A stretch of DNA of 64,000 nucleotides from Caulobacter sp. CCUG 60055 (GTDB lineage Bacteria > Pseudomonadota > Alphaproteobacteria > Caulobacterales > Caulobacteraceae): positions 62,001 to 126,000 of the forward strand of contig NZ_PUIC01000002.1 in NCBI RefSeq assembly GCF_022750545.1, written 5' to 3'. The position numbers were made by a program, and so were the translations under genes. The notes beneath the pieces are model-generated. The model was not told the origin of the DNA and did no database searches. It worked only from the letters and a program-made list of their open reading frames with translations. Positions 25,302 through 37,312 of this stretch are shown piece after piece. Positions within the stretch are counted from its first letter, which is position 1. The number at the start of each line of letters is the position of its first letter.

Positions 25302-26498
25302 ATGTCGCAGATCGGCGGTTCGACGGCGGCGGCGGAACTGGGCCAGTTGAAGCTCTGGCCCGATCGCGCGGCGCCCATTTCCCGCGAAGAACGGACGGGG
25401 CGCATCGCGCGGGCGCGGGCCCTGATGGCCGAGCACGGCCTGGACGCCCTGCTGATCGGCGCGGGCCACAGCCTGCGCTATTTCGCCGGCCCGGCCTGGG
25501 GCGCCAGCGAGCGCCTGGTGGCCATGCTCCTGACCCAGGACGGCGAGCCGACCTTCGTCGCGCCGGTGTTCGAGCGCGGCAGCCTGGAGGCCGAACTGGC
25601 CGTGCCGGGCGGGCTGGCGCTGTGGGAAGAGGACGAAAGTCCGCACCAGCTGGTCTCGCGCCTGCTGCCCGGCGGCGGCGGGGTGCTGGGGCTGGACCCG
25701 GCCATGGCCTTCCAGCAGGCCGAGCGGCTGCGGGCGGCCGCCCCCGCCTGGACCGTGGTCGACGCCGCGCCGGTGGTCGACGGCTGCCGGATGTACAAGT
25801 CGCCGGCCGAGATCGCCCTGATGCAGCAGGCCAAGTCGATCACCCTGGAGGTCCAGCGGCGTGCGGCGCGCATCCTTCACCCCGGCGTGACGGCCAGCGA
25901 GGTCCGCCGCTTCATCGACGAGGCGCACCGCGCCCTGACCGGGGGAACCGGCTCGACCTTCTGCATCGTGCAGTTCGGCCGCTCCACCGCCTTCCCGCAC
26001 GGCCTGCCGGGCGAGAACGTGCTGGCCGAGGGCGACATGGTGCTGATCGACACCGGCACCTCGGTCGAGGGCTACAACTCCGACATCACCCGCAGCTACG
26101 TGTTCGGCCAGGCGACGGACGAGCAGCGTTCGATCTGGAGCCTGGAGCGCGAAGCCCAGGCGGCGGCGTTCGACGCGGCCCGCCTGGGCGAGCCCTGCGA
26201 GGCTGCGGACACGGCGGCCCGCCGGGTGCTGATCGCGGCGGGCCTGGGGCCGGACTACCGGCTGCCCGGCCTGCCGCATCGCACCGGCCACGGCATCGGC
26301 CTGTCGATCCACGAGCCGGCCTATCTGGTTCGCGGCGACGTCACGCCGCTGGCCGAGGGCATGTGCTTCTCCAACGAGCCGATGATCGTGGTGCCGGACC
26401 GCTTCGGCGTGCGGCTGGAGGACCATTTCCACATGACGGCCTCCGGGCCGCGCTGGTTCACCGAACCGTCGCCGGCCATCGACCGGCCGTTCGCCTGA
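25302..26498 (+). CDS. M24 family metallopeptidase (Xaa-Pro dipeptidase/creatinase-like)
   Basis: 398 residues from the ATG at 25302, with GAGGAAGG eight bases upstream. A creatinase-type N-terminal domain (LGQLKLWPDRAAPISREERTG-like start) is followed by a pita-bread catalytic domain. All five metal ligands are visible: D and D in VLIDTGTSVEGYNSDITRSY, H in HRTGHGIGLSIHE, E in MCFSNEPMIV and E in VRLEDHFHM. There is no signal peptide, so it is cytoplasmic. It probably cleaves Xaa-Pro dipeptides or a related amide. It is divergent from the TonB/MFS/TetR unit and might process the imported compound, but that is only positional inference. Confidence 0.9.
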   Translation: MSQIGGSTAAAELGQLKLWPDRAAPISREERTGRIARARALMAEHGLDALLIGAGHSLRYFAGPAWGASERLVAMLLTQDGEPTFVAPVFERGSLEAELAVPGGLALWEEDESPHQLVSRLLPGGGGVLGLDPAMAFQQAERLRAAAPAWTVVDAAPVVDGCRMYKSPAEIALMQQAKSITLEVQRRAARILHPGVTASEVRRFIDEAHRALTGGTGSTFCIVQFGRSTAFPHGLPGENVLAEGDMVLIDTGTSVEGYNSDITRSYVFGQATDEQRSIWSLEREAQAAAFDAARLGEPCEAADTAARRVLIAAGLGPDYRLPGLPHRTGHGIGLSIHEPAYLVRGDVTPLAEGMCFSNEPMIVVPDRFGVRLEDHFHMTASGPRWFTEPSPAIDRPFA

Positions 26499-26520
26499 CG
26501 GGCCGGCCGTCGCGCGTCGG

Positions 26521-26895
26521 TCAGCGAGGATTGTCCGACAGCGCGAAGGCGCGCAGCCGGTGCCCGTCCGGGTCGACGACCACGAAGGTGAAGCCGAAAT
26601 CCATCTCGGTCGGGGCCTGCACCACCTCCAGGCCGAGCCCGGTCCAGGCCTCGTAGGTCTTCAGCACCCCGGCCTTGTCGGCGTGCGAGAACGACACCTC
26701 GACGCCGCCGGGCCGCCGGGGCGTGGGCTGCATGTCGGCCTTGGCCCACAGGCCGACCTTGACGCCGTTGGCGGTGACGAACAGCGCGAAGGTTGGGGAA
26801 AGCTCGACCGGCGCGACGCCGAGCAGGCCGCGATAGAGTTCGGCGCTCCGTTCCGGAGCGTCGACGGCGAGCAGGATATAGTTGAGCGTGGGCAT
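26521..26895 (-). CDS. VOC (glyoxalase/bleomycin-resistance) family protein
   Basis: 124 residues from the ATG at 26895, with GGAGG ten bases upstream. A single VOC unit has an LNYILLAVDAPERSAELYRG start and an FTFVVVDPDGHRLRAFAL end. The paired beta-alpha-beta-beta-beta modules suit a metal-dependent lyase, dioxygenase or binding protein. The product is small and cytoplasmic. It is followed on the opposite side by a WYL-type regulator, 48 bases upstream on the same strand, so the two may share a transcript. This pairing is common in proteobacteria. Confidence 0.88.
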   Translation of the reverse strand: MPTLNYILLAVDAPERSAELYRGLLGVAPVELSPTFALFVTANGVKVGLWAKADMQPTPRRPGGVEVSFSHADKAGVLKTYEAWTGLGLEVVQAPTEMDFGFTFVVVDPDGHRLRAFALSDNPR

Positions 26896-26943
26896 GGGAA
26901 GGTCCTCCAAGGGGCGGGAGCCCACGCCTAGCGCGGAGGACTG

Positions 26944-27642
26944 TCAGTTTCCGGCAGCATCGGCGAGGCCCTGGCTCGCCCGCCATTCGCGGAACAGGAC
27001 CGCGCGCCGGCGCGGGAAGGGCGCGCCGGTCTCCTCCAGGCGGACGATCCGGTCGATCCGGAAGTGGCGATAGGCCGCCCGCGTCTCGCACCAGGCGACG
27101 ATCACCCGGGCGTGCTCGAAGAACCCGATGGCGAACGGCCAGACGACGCGCTCGGTCTCGGCGCCGTCCGGGCCCCGATAGGCGATGACCAGCTTGCGCT
27201 CGGCCCGCACCGCCCGGCGGACGGCGGCGGTGTCGATCAGGTCGATGTGCGGCGTCTCGGGACCGACCATCAAGGTGGCGGCCTCGACCTGATCGCGCAG
27301 CTCGGCGGGCAGGACCGCGACGATCTTGGCCAGGGCGTCGACGGCGGCGGTCGCCAGGCTGCGGTCGTCGGAGCGGCGGGCCACCCAGCGCGAGCCCAGG
27401 GCCAGGGCTTCCAGCTCCTCGACCGAGAACATCAGGGGCGGCAGCACGAAGCCGGGCCGCAGCACGTAGCCCAGGCCGGGCTCGCCGCGGATGTCGGCGC
27501 CCTGGGCCTGCAGCGTGGCGATGTCCCGATAGAGCGTGCGCAGGCTGACGCCCAGTTCCGCGGCGAGATCGGGCCCGGACGCCGGGGTCCGGCGGCGGCG
27601 CAGCCGTTGCAGCAGGTCGAGCAGGCGGGCGGCGCGGGACAT
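26944..27642 (-). CDS. YafY-type HTH/WYL-domain transcriptional regulator
   Basis: 232 residues from the ATG at 27642. The N-terminal HTH_11 has SGPDLAAELGVSLRTLYRDI and TLQAQGADIRGEPGLGY. The C-terminal WYL domain has VIAYRGPDGAETERVVWPFA and VIVAWCETRAAYRHFRIDRI. WYL domains sense small ligands or nucleotides. It probably controls the adjacent VOC gene. The intergenic gap to the STN-type TonB gene on the same strand is short (56 bases). Confidence 0.9.
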   Translation of the reverse strand: MSRAARLLDLLQRLRRRRTPASGPDLAAELGVSLRTLYRDIATLQAQGADIRGEPGLGYVLRPGFVLPPLMFSVEELEALALGSRWVARRSDDRSLATAAVDALAKIVAVLPAELRDQVEAATLMVGPETPHIDLIDTAAVRRAVRAERKLVIAYRGPDGAETERVVWPFAIGFFEHARVIVAWCETRAAYRHFRIDRIVRLEETGAPFPRRRAVLFREWRASQGLADAAGN

Positions 27643-27698
27643 GGCCAAGAAATAGCCGATCCGGCCGGCGCGTCACCGGCCAGATCGCGGCGCGGGCG

Positions 27699-30122
27699 TC
27701 AGAAACTGGCCGTGAGCGACAGCTTGAAGGTGCGCGGGCGCAGGGGGGTGATCTGGCGGCTCTCGCCGAAATTGAACGGGTTGCCGAAGGCGAAGGTGTC
27801 GCCGCTGCTGTTCCACGGATTGTCGACCACGCCCGACAGCCGCCAGCGCTGCGTCCTGAACTGAAGCATCAGCCGGCTGGCGATGTAGCCGCCCATCTGC
27901 TTGGAATCGTCGGGGTCGAAGGTCGGCCGCGAGCGGCCGATATAGGCTTCGTCGGCGCCGAACAGCAGCGAGCGGTTGTGGCCGAGCGGGTGCTCGTAGA
28001 CCACCGACACCGCGCCCGAGATGTCCGGGACGGCGGGCAGGGCGAAGCGTTTGCGCGTCTCGGCGTCGGCCCCGAAGTCGCCGCCGCCCAGGCTGGGGTG
28101 GTTGAACAAGGCGTTGGCCTGGATGGTCAGGCGCTCGGTGGGTCGATAGGTCAGCTCGGTCTCGAGGCCGAGGTTGCGCGCGTCGCCGACATTGGTCGTG
28201 TAGGCCAGGCCCAGATAGTCGAACTGGTCGCTCTGCAGCGAGGACCATCGCTCATAGAACAACGCGCCGCGCGCCTTGAGCCGGCCGTCCAGGAAGGTCG
28301 CCTTGGCGCCGATCTCGTAGTTCCACAGCTTGTCCGGCGAGAACATGGCGGAGTCGCGGTCGAGGTAGTAGAGGCCGCCGGTGTTGAAGCCGCCGGGACG
28401 GTAGCCCTGCGAGACCAGCCCGTAGAACAGCGCGCCGGAAGGCGCTGTGTAGCTGAGGATCAGCTTGGGCGACCAGCCTTGGAAGACGGCGCTCTGGTCG
28501 AAGACGTCGCCGCCCTCGCCGTCCCAGCCGGCGGTCACCTGCGAGCGTGTGCGGATATGGGTGTGGAAGCCGCGCAGGCCCAGCGCCACCGTCCAGCGCG
28601 AGGTGAGGGCGTAGGACGCTTCGCCATAGACGGCGACCTCGTTGCGATCGTCGGAGCGGGCTTCGGTATAGTACTGCTTCAGCGGACCGCCGCGCCGCGA
28701 GCCGATGTTCAGGGCCGGGTTGATCTTCTCGTGGCTGCTCATCGCGAACACGCCGACCAGCCATTGCAGGCGCTGGTCGTCCGGCGAGAACAGAGTCGCG
28801 TCCTCGACCGCCATCACCGAGCGGCTCGGCTGGTCGAAGACGGCCAGGAGCAGGGGGTCTTCGTCGGGGTCGGCCAGGGCCGCCGAGGCGTCGAAGCGGC
28901 TGGAGAAGTTGTGGCGGACTAGGGCCGTGGACGACTCGAACCGCCCCCAGCTCCCGGAGCCTTCCACCGTCGCGCGGACCTCGCCGAAGCGGTTGAGGTG
29001 GCTTTCCTGGATATAGTTGGCGCGCCGTCGCCGGGGCGCCATGTCGTCCTGGGTGATGTACTGGGCGTCGGACGAGCGGATCATCTGCCCCGCCGCGCCC
29101 AGGGTCAGGGTCCATTCGGGCGAGAGCGGCAGGGCCAGCGCGATGCGGGCGCCGTTGCGGCGGGTCTCGTTGACGTGCGAGCGGCGCAGGTTGACGTCGT
29201 CCAGATAGCCGCCGCGCACCTCGGAATAGGCCACCAGCCGCACCGCGCCGCCCAGCGGGGTCGGCCGGTTGGCCACCGCCTCGAACGCATAGCTGGGCGA
29301 GCCGGTGTGGGTCAGGGCGCCTTCGGCCGAGACGCTGTCATAGACCACGCCCGGTTCGGGGGCGCGGGTGACGATGCGATAGACCCCCGCCAGCGAGCCG
29401 CCGCCGTAGAGCGCGCCCTGCGGGCCGCGCAGGACCTCCACCTGCTTGACGTCGGCCAGATAGAGGTCGGGATCGGGCGCGTTGTAGTTCAGCGGCACCT
29501 TGTCGAGATAGGTGCCGACCGTCGACTGGGTGCGGCCGGTGAAGGCCCCGTCGGACAGCCCCCGCAGCATCAGCTTGTCCCGGCCCGGCCCGAGGTTGGT
29601 CATGCTCAGGCCGGCGACCAGCTGCGAGATGTCGTGGGTGTCGGCGGCGCCCCGCGCGGTCAGCTGGTCCTGGGTGATCACCGTCACCGCCGAGGGCGCG
29701 CGCCCCTCGGCGGTGGGGCGGCGCGTCGCCGTGACGATCACTTCGGAAAGGTCGGCGGGCGGCGCCTCGGGACGGGCCGGCGCCGACGGTTGCGGCGCCG
29801 GGGCGGGCGGGGGCGGCGGAGGCGCGGCGCGGACGATCCGCACGGTATGGGCGTCCAGCACCTGAAAGCCGCAGTCGGTCGGGGCCAGCAGCCGGGTCAG
29901 GCCCTCGGTCACCGTGTAGCGGCCCGAAAGGGCGGCGGCGCGGCCGTGGCAGGCCAGCCCGCCGCCCAGGGTGATCTTCGCCTGGCTGGCGAAGGCGATC
30001 AGGGCGTCGGGCGCGGGCTGGGGCTTTATCTCGAACGCGAGTCGCGGATGGGCCAGCGCGGGGCCGGCGGCCAGAACGTTCGCAGTCAGGAAGCCCGCCG
30101 CAAGGCGATGAATGGGCCGCAT
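27699..30122 (-). CDS. TonB-dependent receptor with N-terminal STN domain
   Basis: 807 residues from the ATG at 30122. A signal peptide ends near PALAHP. It is followed by an STN (secretin/TonB N-terminal) domain with FEIKPQPAPDALIAFASQA and YTVTEGLTRLLA. Then come a Pro-rich linker, TonB box LSEVIVTATRR, the plug (VEVLRGPQGALYGGGS) and a barrel with SQGYRPGGFNTGG and a C-terminal PRTFKLSLTASF. STN domains are found in FecA-like transducers that signal through an anti-sigma factor to an ECF sigma factor. No such pair is adjacent, so signalling would have to be in trans, or the domain is used otherwise. Confidence 0.93.
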   Translation of the reverse strand: MRPIHRLAAGFLTANVLAAGPALAHPRLAFEIKPQPAPDALIAFASQAKITLGGGLACHGRAAALSGRYTVTEGLTRLLAPTDCGFQVLDAHTVRIVRAAPPPPPPAPAPQPSAPARPEAPPADLSEVIVTATRRPTAEGRAPSAVTVITQDQLTARGAADTHDISQLVAGLSMTNLGPGRDKLMLRGLSDGAFTGRTQSTVGTYLDKVPLNYNAPDPDLYLADVKQVEVLRGPQGALYGGGSLAGVYRIVTRAPEPGVVYDSVSAEGALTHTGSPSYAFEAVANRPTPLGGAVRLVAYSEVRGGYLDDVNLRRSHVNETRRNGARIALALPLSPEWTLTLGAAGQMIRSSDAQYITQDDMAPRRRRANYIQESHLNRFGEVRATVEGSGSWGRFESSTALVRHNFSSRFDASAALADPDEDPLLLAVFDQPSRSVMAVEDATLFSPDDQRLQWLVGVFAMSSHEKINPALNIGSRRGGPLKQYYTEARSDDRNEVAVYGEASYALTSRWTVALGLRGFHTHIRTRSQVTAGWDGEGGDVFDQSAVFQGWSPKLILSYTAPSGALFYGLVSQGYRPGGFNTGGLYYLDRDSAMFSPDKLWNYEIGAKATFLDGRLKARGALFYERWSSLQSDQFDYLGLAYTTNVGDARNLGLETELTYRPTERLTIQANALFNHPSLGGGDFGADAETRKRFALPAVPDISGAVSVVYEHPLGHNRSLLFGADEAYIGRSRPTFDPDDSKQMGGYIASRLMLQFRTQRWRLSGVVDNPWNSSGDTFAFGNPFNFGESRQITPLRPRTFKLSLTASF

Positions 30123-30229
30123 CGAATAAGGTGTTCCGCAACCGGGAATTGCACGTCGTCCCACGTGTCTTCACGCCGGCGACGCCCCCAGCCGGCCTTC
30201 TGCGCGGGAGAGCAGGGTTTTAGCAACTT

Positions 30230-30270
30230 GCGCGGGACGATCCAGTCGTCTTGGCGAAATCGTCCCGCGC
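30230..30270. terminator. Long perfect stem-loop after the T6SS ppkA operon
   Basis: Arms GCGCGGGACGAT (30230-30241) and ATCGTCCCGCGC (30259-30270) are perfect 12-bp complements with a 17-base loop. It lies 7 bases after the ppkA stop codon and upstream of the STN-receptor start. No T-run follows on either strand, so it may be a Rho-assisted terminator or an mRNA-end stabiliser, or alternatively an operator for the receptor gene. Confidence 0.5.
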
Positions 30271-30277
30271 GCGTCGA

Positions 30278-33031
30278 CTATTGGGGACAGTCGGACTTGC
30301 CGACATTGGCCCATTTGCTGAAGCCCTTGCCGGTCTTGGCCTGCAGGCGGTCGCCGTAGCGCCGCAGCGCGACGTCGCCGGACTGGCCGGAGAGCACGTC
30401 GCAGCGCCCGTTGAACACCTTCTCGGTGCAGGCCGCGCGCGACGCGTAGCCCAGCTCCTCCCAGGCTCCGTTCACGAAGCGTCGGCAGGCCGAATAGTCG
30501 GCCGGCAGCTTCTGAGGCTCGGCGGCGGGGGCGGGGGTCTCGACCTGCGCCGGCGCGGCGGCGGCCTGTTCGGCCGCGGCCTTCTCGGCGGCCGCCTTTT
30601 CCGCGGCGGCGGCCAACTCGCGCTGGTGCCGCGCCGCGTCGTCCGGGCTGGCCTGCTCGGGCAGGTCCGGCTGTTCGTTGACCAGCTGGAACCAGGCCAT
30701 CTGCATGGTCCAGCCGCGTTCGCGGCCCAGCTTGCGCAGGCGGTCGGTGAAGTCGGCCGGCGGGCGGACCATGGCGCCGGCGGGCAGGCCGATGTCGAAC
30801 GGCGCCGCGCCCTCGATCATCAGCACGCCGGACAGGCCCAACTCGCTCTGGCACATCGAGACGCGATAGCGGCCGCCGCCCAGGTCCTTGTAGAGGTTGG
30901 GGTTGCGGGCGGCGAGCGAGGCGAACTGCTCGCGGGTGGCGGCGAACTGCTGCAGCTTGCCCGACGGCTGCACCGCGATCAGGGTGAAGGACTTGGACGG
31001 GTCGGGAGCGACCTGGATCATCGACTGCGCCCAGAGGCCCTTCGGGCAGCCCTGGATGCCGCGGTCGATCTCGAACCGCGTCTGCTGGGCGACGAGGCCC
31101 GGCACGGCGGCGGGGCGCTGGTCGCGGAAGGTGCGGACGGTGTCGAGCAGCGGGCAAAGGGCCGGCTTGGCGGGCAGCACCTCGGTGGTGTCCACCTGCA
31201 GGCCGGCCGCGCCGGCGGCCTGGGCGGCGCTGGCCACCGCCTTGTTGACGGCGGCGGGATCACCGGCCGTGCCGGCGATCTTGACGTTGGCGCTGCCGTC
31301 CGGGTTCTGGCTGCGGTTCATGGTCAGCCACGAACAGGGGACGCTCGGCAAGGCCGTGGCGATGGCCTCCTCCGCATGGCTCATGCTGGCGGGCGGCGCA
31401 GCGGCGGGCGCGGCGGCCCCGCCGGGCTGGGCCGGCTTCTTGTGCGGGGCCAGGAAGACGACGCCCGCGCCGATCACCGCGACGGCGGCGACGCCGGCGG
31501 CGATGAACACGCCCGTGGGCGTCTTGCGGGGCGGCGTGGGGCCGGCGGCGACCGCGGCCTTCTCGACCTTTTCGGCCTTCGGCTCAGGCTTGGGTTTGGG
31601 CGCGGAGGCGGGCGCGGCGACGGCGGCCGCAGGTTCCGAGGGCGGCGGCGGGGGCGGCGGCGGCTTGTCGGCCTTGGCCCGCTTCGGCGCGGCGGGCTTC
31701 TCGTCGGCCTTGGGGGTTTCCGGCGCGGGCGCGGCGGGGGCGGGGGCCTCGACTTTCGGCGCGAAGATCGTCCGGGCGGCGTCGGCTGGCGGCTCGACGG
31801 CGGGCGCCGGCTCGACGGGCGGCGAAGCCTCCGTCGGGACGAAGGCCTGCGGCGGCTCCGGCTCCGGCGCGGCGGGCGCGGCTTCGGGCGCGGCCTGCGG
31901 CGGGGTGGACGGCGCGAAGATGGTCCTGGGCGGGGCGGCCGCGCTCTCGGCGACCGGGGCGGGGGCTTCCGTGACGGGCGTCGGCTCGGCGGCGCCCCAG
32001 GAAGGCTGGCCCGAGGCGAGCTGGACGATGGTGCGGGCCTCGCCCTCGGGCGGGGCCTCGGCCGCCGGCTCGGCGCCCGACGACGGCCGCGAAAGGCCGG
32101 AGGGCGGCTCGACCGGGATGTCGATGGCGTCCAGCGCCGCGATCACCTCGCCCATGCTCTGCGGACGCTCGCGCGGATCGGGGCTGAGCATCTTGCTGAA
32201 CAACGGCAGCAGCAGCGGCGGCACGGAGGTCAGGTCCGGGCCGGCCCGACGGCGGTCGATGGCCTCGACCAGGGTGGCGCCCATGTCGGGCGCGGCGCCG
32301 CCGGCGAGGGCCAGGGCCACCAGGCCCAGGCTGTAGATGTCGGTCCAAGGGCCGATGCGGCGGTTGAAGTCGCCGAACTGTTCGGGCGCCACATAGCCGA
32401 GCTTGCCCGCGAAGCCGTCGCCGACCACGGTCTGGGCGCCGATCTCCATGCTCTTGGCGATGCCGAAGTCGATGATCTTGGCCCGGCTGAGCACGCCGCT
32501 CGGCAGCAGGATGTTCTCGGGCGAGATGTCGCGGTGGATGGCCCCGTGGTCGTGGGCCGCGCCCAGGCCCTCGGCCAGCCGGCGGGTGAGCATGGCCAGC
32601 TCCGCCGTGGTCGGGCGGTCGCGGCCGATCAGGTTGGTCAGGGGCTCGCCGTCGATGAAATCGGTGACGATGTAGAGCAGGTCCTTGCGCGGCTCGCGGG
32701 CCAGCACGCGGTATTGCACCAGGGCCGGGTGGGCCAGGCTGGTGAGGGTCTTGGCCTCCTTGCGGAACAGCGCCTGGACCTTGGGGTCGGCGGCCAGGTG
32801 CGGGAGGATGACCTTGATGGCCACGCGCTCCTCGGCGTTGACGTTGACGCCTTCATAGACCTCGCCCATGCCGCCGCGCGCGAGGAAACGCTTCACCTCG
32901 TAGATGCCGTTCAGCACGAAGCCGATAGGCAGGATGCCGCGCTGCGCGCCCTTGCGCGGGCCGCGCTTGCCGGCGGCGGACGAGGTCAGGCTGGTGGCCA
33001 GGACGTCTTCGTCAGAGGGGTCGTCGGACAT
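30278..33031 (-). CDS. ppkA: T6SS-associated membrane Ser/Thr protein kinase PpkA
   Basis: 917 residues from the ATG at 33031. The cytoplasmic Hanks-type kinase domain is complete: glycine loop RGGMGEVYEG (52-61), AIK Lys73, HRD 166-168, DFG 188-190 and APE 215-217. A 200-residue Pro/Ala-rich linker follows, then one TM helix (about 507-528) and a roughly 390-residue periplasmic domain with a Cys-rich C-terminus. The linker carries three RT[IV] motifs (T334, T370 and T421; the last two read RTIFAP) that resemble the N-terminus of TssL (KTVFRP). In Agrobacterium PpkA phosphorylates TssL to recruit Fha. It is last in the tssA-to-ppkA operon; the 124-base gap upstream may hold its own promoter. 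Confidence 0.9.
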   Translation of the reverse strand: MSDDPSDEDVLATSLTSSAAGKRGPRKGAQRGILPIGFVLNGIYEVKRFLARGGMGEVYEGVNVNAEERVAIKVILPHLAADPKVQALFRKEAKTLTSLAHPALVQYRVLAREPRKDLLYIVTDFIDGEPLTNLIGRDRPTTAELAMLTRRLAEGLGAAHDHGAIHRDISPENILLPSGVLSRAKIIDFGIAKSMEIGAQTVVGDGFAGKLGYVAPEQFGDFNRRIGPWTDIYSLGLVALALAGGAAPDMGATLVEAIDRRRAGPDLTSVPPLLLPLFSKMLSPDPRERPQSMGEVIAALDAIDIPVEPPSGLSRPSSGAEPAAEAPPEGEARTIVQLASGQPSWGAAEPTPVTEAPAPVAESAAAPPRTIFAPSTPPQAAPEAAPAAPEPEPPQAFVPTEASPPVEPAPAVEPPADAARTIFAPKVEAPAPAAPAPETPKADEKPAAPKRAKADKPPPPPPPPSEPAAAVAAPASAPKPKPEPKAEKVEKAAVAAGPTPPRKTPTGVFIAAGVAAVAVIGAGVVFLAPHKKPAQPGGAAAPAAAPPASMSHAEEAIATALPSVPCSWLTMNRSQNPDGSANVKIAGTAGDPAAVNKAVASAAQAAGAAGLQVDTTEVLPAKPALCPLLDTVRTFRDQRPAAVPGLVAQQTRFEIDRGIQGCPKGLWAQSMIQVAPDPSKSFTLIAVQPSGKLQQFAATREQFASLAARNPNLYKDLGGGRYRVSMCQSELGLSGVLMIEGAAPFDIGLPAGAMVRPPADFTDRLRKLGRERGWTMQMAWFQLVNEQPDLPEQASPDDAARHQRELAAAAEKAAAEKAAAEQAAAAPAQVETPAPAAEPQKLPADYSACRRFVNGAWEELGYASRAACTEKVFNGRCDVLSGQSGDVALRRYGDRLQAKTGKGFSKWANVGKSDCPQ

Positions 33032-33155
33032 GCTCACTGGGGGCGTCTCTCTCCAACTCTCTTCCGTACCCTCGACTCGGCGAAGGCGCGGTTGCAAGCA
33101 GTAATTGCAGGACAAGCGCCGTGCGTCTCGAAATCCAGGCTCGAGGCGGCGCGGC

Positions 33156-34618
33156 TCACTGGATGAGCAGCCCCATGCGCGCGAGCCCCTTCAACTGATT
33201 GACCACCAGGCCGGCGACTTCGGCCGGGTCGCGGCCGTCCTTGGCCATCGCCGCCGTCAGGTCGTCACGGGTGCGGGTGCCGTCGAGCAGGGCCAGGAAC
33301 CGCCGGCTCGGCTCGTCCTCGAACAGCACCATGGCGTGGTCCAGGCTGGTGAGCATGGTCTCGCCGTCGTCGAGCTGCAGCCGGGCCAGCGGGCTGGCGC
33401 GGGGGCGTTCGCTGGGCTCGGTCGCGAACGGCGGCGGCCCGACGGCGAGGTCGAGATGCCCGGCCGTGAACAGCTGCAGCAGGCCCTCGTCGACGTCGGG
33501 ATGGTCGGGCAGGTCGGCCACGGCCACCGCGCCGGGCCAGGCCTGGCCGATGGCCGCCAGGGACTGTTTGAGCGCCGGCAGCTCCAGCGAGATGGCGGCC
33601 CCGCCCGCGAACTCGAACCGCACCGGGGCGTCGGTGACGAGGTCCGGCGCCGGATCGGGACAGCGAACCCCGCCGGCGGCCCACAGGCCGCGGACGCGCC
33701 GGTGCTCGACCTTCCGGCTGACCGAGCGCCCGGTCCGGCTGAGGATCGACTGGCGAAACAGGCGCGCCGTCAGGAAGTCCAGGTATTGATGCAGGGCGAC
33801 GGGATCGTCCCCGACCACGGCGTTCACCGCCTTGCCGCGCGAGCTGGGGAACAGCTCCTCGCGCCACCAGACGCCCTCGCTCTCGGCCAGGAAGTCCAGG
33901 CCCCAGCGACGGGCCTCGTCGGCGAACTCGTGCAGATAGAAGGGTTGGAACACCGGGCCCAGCTCGTCGTGGAACAGCACGCGCGGGTCGCGGTCCAGCA
34001 TCGCCCGGCAATAGGTCTTGATCGCGAAGGCGGTGGGGTCGTTGTCGGGGGCGTTGGCGATGAACAGGTTCAGGAACTCGCGCGCGCCGGCCAGCCGCGC
34101 CTCGAACCCCTCGCGGCCGCGCAGGTGGTGCATGACCATCTCGCGCAGCAGCAGCCGCAGGTGGCAGCCGGGCAGGGCGTTGTAGCTGACGAAGGCCAGC
34201 CCCTCGGGCGCCAGGCAGGCGCCGATGACCCGCATGACGCCCTCGCGCACCGGCTCGGGCACCCAGGAATAGACCCCGTGGACGATGATGTAGTCGAACT
34301 CGCCGAGGTCCGGGCCGGCGTCGAGGATGTCGAGCGTCCGCAGGCTGATGTTGGTCAGGCCCAGCGCCTCGACCGTCCGCCGGCCGGCGGCGATCGCCGT
34401 CTCGGCCAGGTCGAAGCCGACGATGGTCGCGCCCGGATAGCTGAGGGCGAGGGGGATGATGTTGCCGCCCTCGCCGCAGCCGATTTCCAGCACCCGCGCC
34501 CGGTCCATCGGGGCGTAGGCGAGGCCGAACAGGGCCGCCGGCAGGGCCAGCCGCAGGGGATGGGTCTGCTGGAACGGCCGGCTTGGATAGGCCACCTGGT
34601 CGTAGAGGGTCTCGGGCA

Positions 34619-34619
<1 letters not shown>
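33156..34619 (-). CDS. SAM-dependent methyltransferase with regulatory domain, inside T6SS operon
   Basis: 487 residues from the ATG at 34619, which shares its A with the tssH stop (TGATG). The class I methyltransferase domain has motif I VLEIGCGEGGN (43-53), acidic motif II IVGFDLAETA and motif IV FDYIIVHGVYSWVPEP. The rest resembles the methyltransferase regulatory domain (MethyTransf_Reg): YYFLHEF-type PFYLHEFADEARRWGLDFL, plus a winged-helix-like C-terminus. The protein is cytoplasmic. Methyltransferases are not core T6SS components. Embedding between clpV and ppkA with translational coupling suggests that it modifies a T6SS protein. The target is unknown. Confidence 0.85.

Positions 34620-37308
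<2,689 letters not shown>

Positions 37309-37312
<4 letters not shown>

Noticed and set aside
33093-33109. TGCAA-N7-TTGCA inverted repeat before ppkA
   Set aside because: Five-base arms only and no second copy; not enough to call an operator, though a ppkA promoter in the 124-base gap is possible.
30251-33166. 971-codon open frame antisense to the kinase
   Set aside because: Low-complexity Gly/Arg/Ala sequence that mirrors the Pro/Ala linker of PpkA; there is no ribosome binding site, and the kinase has intact motifs throughout.
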